64,000 nt of DNA from Natrinema sp. SYSU A 869 (GTDB lineage Archaea > Halobacteriota > Halobacteria > Halobacteriales > Natrialbaceae): contig NZ_CP082247.1 of the NCBI RefSeq assembly GCF_019879105.1, positions 186,001 to 250,000 on the forward strand. The letters are read 5' to 3'. Both the position numbers and the translations under genes were made by a program. This document shows positions 56,982-64,000 of the stretch, piece after piece; within the stretch, counting starts at the first letter, position 1; each line of letters begins with the position of its first letter. Under the pieces are notes generated by a model. The model was not told the DNA's origin. It did no database searches and saw nothing but the letters and a program-made list of their open reading frames with translations.

Positions 56982-57745
56982 TGCCCAACCCCCTCGACTA
57001 CCTCCACGTCAGCGGTTTCGAACGGTTCTCGCTGGTCGTCAGAGAGCGTCGTGTCGGTAATAAACATGTCCAGGTCCTCAAAGCCAGCGAACTTGACGAA
57101 GCTCTGCTTGCCGAGCTTGGAGCCGTCAGAAACGAGCACGACACGCCCCGAGCTCTCGATCATGAGCGATTTCAGCCGGGCTTCGTCTTCGTTCGGAGTC
57201 ATCAATCCCTCGGACGACTCGATCGCGTTCGTGCCGAGAAACAAGAGATCGAAGTTCGTCCGTTCCATGAACCGTTCCGCACTCGGCCCAGTGAGCGCGC
57301 GGGTCTCGTGGCGTAGCGAGCCGCCAGTAAGTTTCACGTCATCGTTCTGTGTCCCCAGTTCCATTGCCAGAACCGGCGAGTTCGTGACTGCGAGGAACGA
57401 CCGATCCCGCGGGACGTCCTTGGCGACCTGCATCGTTGTCGATCCGGAATCGAAAAACACGACCTGATTCTCGGTAATCTCCTCGACTGCCCGCTCGGCG
57501 ATCGCCATTTTGCCGTCGAGGTTCTGGACCTCCTTCTGTCCGTAGGTTTGTTCCTCACCGACGGTCGTTGCCGGCACTGCACCGCCATGAGATCGTTCGA
57601 TCAACTGTCGCTCTTCGAGATCGGTGAGATCACGACGGATCGTCGCCTTCGAACAGTCCATTTCCTCGGCGAGTTCGGGGACCGAACACTCGCCTCGCTC
57701 GGACACCAACTCGACGATCTTTCGCTTTCGCATTGCCGGTAACAT
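56978..57745 (-). CDS. glpR: DeoR family regulator, GlpR-like
   Basis: 255 residues from MLPAMRKRKIVELVSERGEC; longer starts to 57889 are unlikely. The DeoR helix-turn-helix (SVPELAEEMDCSKATIRRDL, then DLEERQLIERSHGGAVPA) precedes the sugar-phosphate-isomerase-like effector domain (VVFFDSGSTTMQVAKDVPRD, LFLGTNAIESSEGLMTPN, VLVSDGSKLGKQSFVKFA). In Haloferax, GlpR represses phosphofructokinase and fructose-use genes; the fused order with pfkB here suggests the same. Ligand probably fructose-1-phosphate. Confidence 0.88.
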   Translation of the reverse strand: MLPAMRKRKIVELVSERGECSVPELAEEMDCSKATIRRDLTDLEERQLIERSHGGAVPATTVGEEQTYGQKEVQNLDGKMAIAERAVEEITENQVVFFDSGSTTMQVAKDVPRDRSFLAVTNSPVLAMELGTQNDDVKLTGGSLRHETRALTGPSAERFMERTNFDLLFLGTNAIESSEGLMTPNEDEARLKSLMIESSGRVVLVSDGSKLGKQSFVKFAGFEDLDMFITDTTLSDDQREPFETADVEVVEGVGQ

Positions 57746-57922
57746 AGGTGATTGTTCACGAACGGATAGCACGGTAGCGTTCATATTTCTGTCTGAGTAT
57801 GATCGTTTTTGACTGCACCCTGTGGAACGATCGAACGCGACGGTTCCAGCGATCACGTAACCAACAGCGGGGTCCGGCCAACCAGTCACGTCGTTTCCTT
57901 CCTCCCGTCTCCCGGCGCAGAC

Positions 57923-58711
57923 TCAATCGTCACACACCTCGTCCGCAGTCGCACCGTCGAAGACGACTGCCTCGAGGGCGTCGAGGATGTGCTCGGGATC
58001 GTCCCGCTGCCAGACGTTGCGACCGACTGCCAGGCCGCTCGCACCCGCGTCCATGGCCGTCTCGACCATCGAAAGGAATTCGCGGTCGGAGGCCTTTGAA
58101 CCGCCGCTCAGGACGACGTTCATGTCACCCGCTGCGTCCACCGCATGGGCCATCGCCTCGCCGCTGCGTGGGTACTTCACTTTCGCGATGTCCGCGCCGA
58201 GCTCGAGCGCGATCCGGGTCGCATAGGAGATGACCTCGGGCTTGCGATGTGCTTTCAGCGCCTGACCACGCGGGTACGACCACATCGCTACCGGCGTATC
58301 GTGCTCGCGAGCCGTTTCCTGTACTGCCTGAAACTCCTCGAACATCTCCGGTTCACGGTTGGTTCCCGGATAGACGGTGTATCCCAGGGCGTCGGCACCG
58401 AGTTCGAGCGCGTACTCTACCGAGCAAGTCTGTGGCGAGTACGGCTCGCCCATCCAAAGGCTGCTCGAGCCGTTGAGTTTCGCCAGCAGGTTCACGTCGT
58501 CAGCGTAGGAGGGATAGTACGTCTCCGCAAGTCCCTTCTGGACGGCGAATCCCGTTACAGCATCGTGCGTCGCCATCTCGAAAACGGTCTCCGGATCGAG
58601 CCGTTCGGGGACGTCACTGAAAGCGGTCGGCCCGTGTTCTAGCCCGTGATCGTGCGCGAGGATGATCGATTTACCGTCCTGAACGATCGGAGTGTCGGCA
58701 AGTGGATGCAT
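57923..58711 (-). CDS. fba: Class I fructose-bisphosphate aldolase (DhnA type)
   Basis: 262 residues. Motifs: IILAHDHGLEHGPTAFSDVP, the Schiff-base Lys in GADIAKVKYPRSGEAM, and the phosphate-binding VVLSGGSKASDREFL and GASGLAVGRNVWQRDDP. It cleaves fructose-1,6-bisphosphate to dihydroxyacetone phosphate and glyceraldehyde-3-phosphate. It stands upstream of the regulator gene with a 177-bp gap, probably with its own promoter. Confidence 0.9.
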   Translation of the reverse strand: MHPLADTPIVQDGKSIILAHDHGLEHGPTAFSDVPERLDPETVFEMATHDAVTGFAVQKGLAETYYPSYADDVNLLAKLNGSSSLWMGEPYSPQTCSVEYALELGADALGYTVYPGTNREPEMFEEFQAVQETAREHDTPVAMWSYPRGQALKAHRKPEVISYATRIALELGADIAKVKYPRSGEAMAHAVDAAGDMNVVLSGGSKASDREFLSMVETAMDAGASGLAVGRNVWQRDDPEHILDALEAVVFDGATADEVCDD

Positions 58712-59247
58712 GCAATCTCAATCAAATCTGAATACGGATAGGAACTAAGTAGTACTCAATACGATTTGTTTCTATCGAACTGTGGTGGATTTAACGAATA
58801 GCGGACACGGTGGCCGGGCTGTTCGAGCAATCGGTGGCTCAATCGACACCGTCACGAATCGAAAGACTCCCGACCGGTGGCGGGATCAATCTGAGCGGCA
58901 CGATCAGTTGCCTGATCGTGGGACGGACGAGAGATCACGCTAGTCGGGACTCGATCTAGAACCGTGCGGGACGGTTCATTGGAGTGAAATGATGCATACT
59001 CCTGTGATTGAAGCCGGATTTATCGCCTCCAGAAGAGAGGGCGGGACTGATATCTCTGGACGATCGGCAGAACTGCCTCAACGACTGACAGCCATTCACT
59101 ATCGGGTGGTTCGATGTTAGTGAGGTAGTGACACACCTAAACGCTCGATGCAACAGATATCTGAAGGGGATCATCAAGTGCGTAGCAAACGGATTATATC
59201 ACTAATCTGCGTCAGTCCAGACTACTGACTACTGTGTAGTGGAAAGA
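58712..59247. other. Intergenic, no gene recognised
   Basis: Contains the promoter region of the aldolase gene (AT-rich at 58735-58760). A palindromic stretch GCACGATCAGTTGCCTGATCGTG occurs near 58898-58920 (stem CACGATCAG), which may be a terminator or an operator. No convincing frame. Confidence 0.35.
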
Positions 59248-60006
59248 CTACGAGTAGGTCAGATTCACCTCGATAACGTTAGCGCATCTGAGGATCCGTT
59301 CTGGAATCTCGTTCGTAAAGCGCTCTTCCTGCATTCGACTCTTCGGTCCGGAGATACTCACAGCCGCTATCGCACGACCGTCATCGTTCGTAATCGGAGC
59401 AGCGACACAGCGCATCCCATTCACCCGCTCTTCGTCATCGTAGGCGTACCCGCGTTCGCGGATCTGATCGAGGCGGTTGAACAGTTCGTCCGGATCCGAA
59501 ATCGTATTCTCGGTCACCTTCGGGAGGCCGTGTTGGTCGAGAACCCCCTCGACTTCCGAGCGAGAACGGAAGGCCATGATGGTCTTGCCAAGCGCCGTCG
59601 TCTGAAGCGGGACACGCATCCCGGCGTGCGTGTCGAGTTGGACGGCATCGGATCCGCGAGCCTTATACAAAAAGACGCCGAGCCCGTGTTCCTCGATCAT
59701 GAGATTCGCGTGCTCACCTGTTTTCTCGGCTAATTCGTCGACTTCCGGGCGCGAGATCTCGAAGACTTTCTTCCGCGAGCGGGCCTGATTGCCGAGTTGC
59801 AGAAATCGAGTGCTGATGTAGTACTTGTCGCCCTCCTTGACCAGGTACTCTTCCCGCTCGAGCGTTTGGAGATGGTCGTAGACAGTGCTCGTGGGTTTGT
59901 CCAATTGCTGTGCAATCTCGGAGACACCGGCGCCGTTGAGTTGTCGGAGCGTATCGACGATCTCCAGGGTGACTTTGGCTGCCTTAACCGGGACGGTGCT
60001 TGTCAT
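59248..60006 (-). CDS. IclR family transcriptional regulator
   Basis: 252 residues. Winged helix (GAGVSEIAQQLDKPTSTVYD, then HLQTLEREEYLVKEGDKYYI) and effector domain (MRVPLQTTALGKTIMAFRSR, RERGYAYDDEERVNGMRCVA, AAVSISGPKSRMQEERF). Related in plan to the IclR gene at 46456. It is next to the fructose locus and divergent from the SLC13-type permease, so either could be its target. Confidence 0.85.
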   Translation of the reverse strand: MTSTVPVKAAKVTLEIVDTLRQLNGAGVSEIAQQLDKPTSTVYDHLQTLEREEYLVKEGDKYYISTRFLQLGNQARSRKKVFEISRPEVDELAEKTGEHANLMIEEHGLGVFLYKARGSDAVQLDTHAGMRVPLQTTALGKTIMAFRSRSEVEGVLDQHGLPKVTENTISDPDELFNRLDQIRERGYAYDDEERVNGMRCVAAPITNDDGRAIAAVSISGPKSRMQEERFTNEIPERILRCANVIEVNLTYS

Positions 60007-60538
60007 ACTGTCACATACTGTGGTACCATGACAAAAATCTTTCCGCTATCGCCGGATAGTGAGCGGACTCGCAGTTCCCCATCTCTACCGCTCGAACCAG
60101 ACCGCGGCCTCCTCAGCGACTGCCTCGCCGCACGCGTCGCGAACTAACTCGGCTGCTTCAGTCGCGTTCCGGGATCATGTCTCAACTAGCGAGGTGTCAG
60201 TTTTGGTATGAACACAGCGACGGGGAATTCCTCGTCCAAGTAGTCCGCATTGGGATGAGATCTGGCCGGATGCGAGAAACAAACGCCGGCAGGTAGAGAC
60301 GCCAGAACGCGGGGAACAGGCCGTTTCGACATATTGCTGATGGATGATTCTGACGGCAATATCTAGATAGTAATTTGAGGAACGAGCAGGGCGCTTATCG
60401 AATCCATCTCGGGCGACGAGTAACGCGGCATCGACAAGAGCAACATCGACGAGAATGCCGTTTCGATGCGGCTTCAAATCCGAGACAGAAGGAGGAAAAT
60501 CACGACGCTTTTCCCATTGTGCTGATGAAAACTGTTCA
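60007..60538. other. Intergenic with a decayed minus-strand gene fragment
   Basis: At about 60320-60475 the minus strand reads SDLKPHRNGILVDVALVDAA, LLVARDGFDKRPARSSNYY and LDIAVRIIHQQYVE, a convincing coding stretch without a start or continuation. It may come from a transposase, but I cannot assign the family. Confidence 0.35.
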
Positions 60539-61930
60539 ATGAAACGATCGGAAGCAATCGAGGTGGCTCGATCACCGGGATTCGCGTTCTCGCTCGCCAC
60601 TGCCATCGCCGTCGCGACGTGGCTGCTGGCCTCGGGGTCGACGGCAACGATGCTTTCGATCACACTCTTCTGTATCGTCCTGTGGGTCCTGACTCCGATT
60701 CCGCCGTCCTACACGGGATTGATCGGGATCGGGCTGATCGCCGTCTCCTTCTCGACGGAGTTGGCGCTCGTCGGGTTCCAGAAACCGGCGACGTGGCTTA
60801 TCGGGTTTGGGTTACTGATGGGCGAGGCAACGCGACAGAGTGGCCTCGCGAACGGGGTCGGGCGATGGATCGCGACCAGAACCATCGGCGACTCGAGCGA
60901 CACTAATCCGATCCAAACGTATCGTCGGCTGTTGCTCGCACTCTCGATCGGTGCCCACGCGCTGGCGTTTCTCGTTCCCTCAGCGCTCGTCCGTATCCTC
61001 GCGATCGCACCGATCCTCCGGGAACTCGGCTTGCTCTTCGACTCCCGGGATGCTCGGGTCGGGATCTATCTCGGTCCGCTATTCGCGACGTTCTACGGAT
61101 CGTCGGGAATTCTGACCGCTGACCTCCCGAACATCATCATTTCGGGCTTTAGCCAGTCCATCGCCGGACACACTATTTCGTGGTCCGAGTGGTGGCTCCA
61201 CATGTATCCCGTCATGGGCTTCGTTCGCGTATTGCTGGTTATCGGTATCGTCTACCTCCTCTTTCGACCGCCGGCCGACTCGAGTTTTGAACTTCCGAAA
61301 GACGGTAAGCAGACGGAGAGCGCTACCCAACGGCGAATGCTGGCGTTCTTGCTCGTCGGTACGCTGATCTGGGCAACGGACTTCGTCCACGGATTCCACC
61401 CGGTGATCGGTGCGATCGTCGTTGTCATCCTCGCGTTCCTCCCAGAGATCGGTATCGCGGACTTCGAGGATATCGGAAGCGATGTCGATTTCTCGATCAT
61501 CTTCTTTATCGCCGCAGTGTTCGCGATCGGTGACGGATTGACTGAGACCGGATTCACCGATAGTGCGGCGACGTATCTGCTCGATTTGATCCCAACGGAC
61601 GGACCGCTCGCAGTGATACTCATTTCTGTCTTTTTGATTACGTTTGCGCTTACTTTCCTGATGGAGGGACTGGCCGTCGCGAGCGTCCTCACTCCGGTCC
61701 TGATACCGTATATAGACGCCGCTGGACTCCCGTTTACACCCGTCCTGCTGGCGGAAGTGATGGCGCTGAGTTCGTACTTTTTCCCGTATCAGTCGGCAGT
61801 CCTCATCGTCATTCTAAACGAAGGTGACCTCGAGGCGCGGGAACTAATCGGCACTACAATCGCGTGTTCGGTGGCAACGATGCTACTTTTACTTCCGATC
61901 CAGTTCGGCTTGTTTACGGTCTTCTACTAA
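60539..61930 (+). CDS. SLC13/DASS-type anion permease
   Basis: 463 residues from MKRSEAIEVARSP, with about twelve membrane helices. Segments such as PPSYTGLIGIGLIAVSF, LVPSALVRILAIAPILRELG, TFYGSSGILTADLPNIIISG and FLMEGLAVASVLTPVLIPYI follow the repeat plan of divalent-anion:Na+ symporters, where two SNT-like hairpins bind substrate; here the first reads VPSALVRI and the second LMEGLAV. The substrate could be a dicarboxylate or sulfate. The IclR gene on the other strand is a possible regulator. Confidence 0.7.
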   Translation: MKRSEAIEVARSPGFAFSLATAIAVATWLLASGSTATMLSITLFCIVLWVLTPIPPSYTGLIGIGLIAVSFSTELALVGFQKPATWLIGFGLLMGEATRQSGLANGVGRWIATRTIGDSSDTNPIQTYRRLLLALSIGAHALAFLVPSALVRILAIAPILRELGLLFDSRDARVGIYLGPLFATFYGSSGILTADLPNIIISGFSQSIAGHTISWSEWWLHMYPVMGFVRVLLVIGIVYLLFRPPADSSFELPKDGKQTESATQRRMLAFLLVGTLIWATDFVHGFHPVIGAIVVVILAFLPEIGIADFEDIGSDVDFSIIFFIAAVFAIGDGLTETGFTDSAATYLLDLIPTDGPLAVILISVFLITFALTFLMEGLAVASVLTPVLIPYIDAAGLPFTPVLLAEVMALSSYFFPYQSAVLIVILNEGDLEARELIGTTIACSVATMLLLLPIQFGLFTVFY

Positions 61931-62094
61931 CCGTATGTGATCGATTGGCTGTTTCAGATCCAGATACGCGCTATACTTCTATATCTCCTAGCGTGAGAGA
62001 TAGTTTAGAGACTGATATAGTAATCGCTGAATCATCGACCCACTCCCAAGAAGTGAGCTCGTTGGTAGACCGCCGTTCTAGCCACTCGAACGAA

Positions 62095-63138
62095 TCATCT
62101 CTCCTTTCCCATCTCTATTTCAGAATTAAATTGTGTAAAGAAATCATTCATGAAACTCCATCGGGACGTTCCAAGACGACGTCCGGGTGGCGTATACAAT
62201 CGGTCCAATCGCTCTGTTGCCCACTCTCGAAGTAGAGTGATATCTGGAAGATTCGATGTCTTCACTCCAGATACTGATGCGTTATCGATTACCGCGAATT
62301 TCTCGCCTGTTCTCCCCGATCTCTCGCCGACAATACAGGCCAGACGGATGAGACCGGATGCGCCAGTTGCATCTAACTTATCTGCATCAAAGAGTAACTT
62401 CGCCTCGAGAGTCTCTGGCTCCGGGGAGCTAGACCGAATACTGTGTGTTCGGATACAGTGTTTGATAGCATCGATGCGATCAGTTTCCACCTCTTCGGTC
62501 TCAAGAAGATCCGCTGCTTCCACTGTGGCCCATTTGTCGTGATCATTGATACAGAACGATAGCGCATACCTGCGTCTTCAGGCGCGGGTCGAGCGGTAGG
62601 CCTATCCGACCAACTGTCGTAGATGGCCGGAACGGATTTCCATCAAAACTGTTTTAGTGTGGTGCGTCGTAGCATAGAGTGCGACGAATACCGTGAGATG
62701 CCGTTCCTGAACCACAAAGGATGGCGAACCAGCGGTGGTTCGCACGGCGATGACATGGTATTCGACGGGGCCTGTTTGACCGGGCCACAGCCCTATACAA
62801 GGGAGGAAACGAGAGTTCCCCCGGTATGCTGCCGGTTCCCCTTGAGTGCGGGCTGGAACCTCGAACGCCACACCCGGCGGAAATCAGATGGTCGGATTCC
62901 ACGCCCTGAAGGGCGTGGAGGAGGTCAATTCCCCCGATCGTTCGAGTGGGCGACCAATGTCGTGTAACCACGCTGCTGCAGAAAGGATCTCTCTCTCAAC
63001 GGTTCCATCACACTCGTTTGCTAACCGAATCGACAAGTCTCGCACCCGTTTCGCATGGAACCGATCGTGTGCGGGGAGGGCATCATCGTAATAAGGCAAC
63101 GACAGCTCTCGAGCGAGATGTCCTAATTCCTGTGACAT
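62095..63138 (-). pseudogene. HD-domain phosphohydrolase split by a 378-bp element
   Basis: The gene starts at ATG 63138 (MSQELGHLARELSLPYYDD), with metal-binding residues in AHDRFHAKRV and the HD pair in AAAWLHDIGRPLERSGE. It is interrupted at 62928. After removal of 62551-62928 the frame continues INDHDKWATVEAADLLETEE, AIKHCIRTHSI and LLFDADKLDATGASGLIRL (the last Asp) to 62095. The protein was about 220 residues, typical of small HD hydrolases acting on nucleotides. The in-frame restoration fixes the element ends to the base. Confidence 0.85.
62551..62928 (+). mobile_element. Non-autonomous IS200/IS605-type element, copy 2 (378 bp)
   Basis: Starts right after TTGAT (62546-62550) and ends GAGGAGGTCAA at 62928. 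It differs from copy 1 (15503-15880) at about four positions. Both end hairpins are kept, although CCCGCG is CCTGCG here. It is inserted in the HD-hydrolase gene, and deletion of exactly this interval restores the frame with no duplicated bases, as expected for IS200/IS605 single-strand transposition. No transposase inside. Confidence 0.8.
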
Positions 63139-63705
63139 ATGTAGTGTAATAAACACAGATAAGATTACATAATGGTTGTGGAATTTGCATACTGCATCAT
63201 AGGGAACTTCGAACTCGGTTCCTCGCGCAAGCAGACTCCGACACGTCCGAGCGTATTCGTGTTGTCGACAACCTCCAGTGGTCATACCTCGCGCCGTCGG
63301 CACAGATTGAATCTAGTAGGCGGACGACGAGTACGGAACTGAAACTAAACAATTCGTCGCTACCGAAGACGGTGAGAGCCATATCTCAATGATAAATGTA
63401 CCGTTCGTTCGTCGACGAACTCGAGCGCAAGGAGATAATCCACACTCGACTCGATGTCGGCTACTACGAAGGAACGACGAGCAGTGCGAATCGACATGCT
63501 ATCACAACAAATCGAATTCCGATTGCCCAATTTCGCTTCACGACCGTCGCTGGTATCGATAGCGAACACTGGTGTGCCGCCGGATCGTAGTCTCCCTCGA
63601 ATCCTCATCGAGGAGCGAAGACGGTCCCAAACGCGTCCGACACGTCAGATCTTTTCTATCATCTGGTCTCGGAATCCTTATACACCGATAGAAAGAAATG
63701 CCGAT
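63139..63705. other. Intergenic, no gene recognised
   Basis: Short frames on both strands (for example 63360-63608, minus) overlap one another and lack recognisable features. AT-rich at 63140-63180, a likely promoter for the HD gene. The last 50 bp probably hold the PadR promoter. Confidence 0.3.
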
Positions 63706-63999
63706 ATGTACGATCTCACTGGCTTCCAACGTGACCTGCTGTACACGATCGCCGGCCAAGACGAACCACACGGACTCGCGATTAAAGACGAACTCGAGGA
63801 GTACTACGAGAAAGAGATCCATCACGGGCGACTCTATCCGAACCTCGACGAGATCGTCGACAAGGGCCTCGTCGAGAAGGGCGAGCTCGACCGGCGGACG
63901 AATTACTACACGATCACGGCCCGCGGCCGACGTGAACTCGAGGCACGCCGAGAGTGGGAAGACCAATACGTCGTCGAGTTGCTCTCAGAGTCGGAGTAA
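63706..63999 (+). CDS. PadR family transcriptional regulator (paralog)
   Basis: 97 residues starting MYDLTGFQRDLLYTIAGQDE, ending at TAA 63997-63999. Compared with the gene at 26478 it differs by a few conservative changes (Glu/Asp swaps, and VVELL for VGESL near the end). The same winged-helix residues (HHGRLYPNLDEIVDKGLVEK) are kept. Upstream sequences of the two genes share only the last bases before the start (CGATATG), so each probably has its own regulation. Confidence 0.85.
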   Translation: MYDLTGFQRDLLYTIAGQDEPHGLAIKDELEEYYEKEIHHGRLYPNLDEIVDKGLVEKGELDRRTNYYTITARGRRELEARREWEDQYVVELLSESE

Positions 64000-64000
64000 C

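Noticed and set aside
56292-57467. 391-residue plus-strand frame
   Set aside because: Antisense to pfkB and glpR, which are clearly real.
1-64000. rRNA or tRNA genes
   Set aside because: No segment with the T-loop and acceptor pattern of a tRNA or with conserved rRNA sequence was noticed on either strand; small or intron-containing tRNAs could still be missed by eye.

Overview
The window looks like accessory DNA of a halophilic archaeon (class Halobacteria), most likely a megaplasmid or a plasmid-like chromosomal region. The proteins are acidic and Asp/Glu-rich. Secreted proteins carry Tat signals, two of them with lipoboxes. Archaeal-type information genes (Orc1/Cdc6, TFB, TRAM) are present, and the IS content (IS6, IS4, IS200/IS605-like) is typical of this group. 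I cannot name the genus.

Layout. Positions 1-4 kb: Tat-exported proteins, including two beta-propeller lipoproteins. 4-13 kb: toxin-antitoxin modules (a decayed PIN pair and an AbiE-like nucleotidyltransferase pair), two TrmB/winged-helix regulators and many gene fragments. 13.9-19 kb: a frameshifted P450, small membrane proteins, an intact IS6 element with its 8-bp target duplication and a CPBP protease. 19.4-25 kb: a plasmid maintenance block with an ArdC-like antirestriction/metallopeptidase gene, orc1/cdc6 beside a likely replication origin, a damaged TFB gene, a TRAM protein and a second origin-like iteron cluster. 25.6-35 kb: regulators (TrmB-like, PadR, TetR), a decayed IS4 element, a PEP-synthase/rifampicin-phosphotransferase-like gene and an NRAMP transporter. 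35.4-41.4 kb: a formate dehydrogenase operon (NuoF-like plus NuoG-FdhF fusion). 41.4-47.2 kb: DUF2270, L-asparaginase, NhaC antiporter and IclR regulator. 47.2-49.2 kb: a graveyard of IS fragments.

49.2-58.7 kb is a complete fructose uptake and catabolism locus, all on the minus strand: class I aldolase, DeoR/GlpR regulator, 1-phosphofructokinase, fructose PTS (EIIC, EIIA, HPr, EI, EIIB), fructose-bisphosphatase and a GapN-like aldehyde dehydrogenase. Together these would import fructose as fructose-1-phosphate, phosphorylate it to FBP, and cleave it to trioses. It is followed by another IclR gene, an SLC13-type permease, an HD-hydrolase gene split by a small transposable element, and a PadR paralog of the one at 26.5 kb.

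The most interesting signals are: (1) two 98-99% identical 378-bp and one diverged 360-bp non-autonomous IS200/IS605-type elements next to TTGAT/TTGAG, whose excision restores reading frames and which may encode orphan omega-like RNAs; (2) a leader motif shared by four unrelated minus-strand plasmid genes; (3) two origin-like repeat arrays about 2 kb apart; (4) repeated single-base frameshifts, several in homopolymers, in otherwise well-preserved genes, which could be decay or sequencing error. No rRNA, tRNA or CRISPR array was found.
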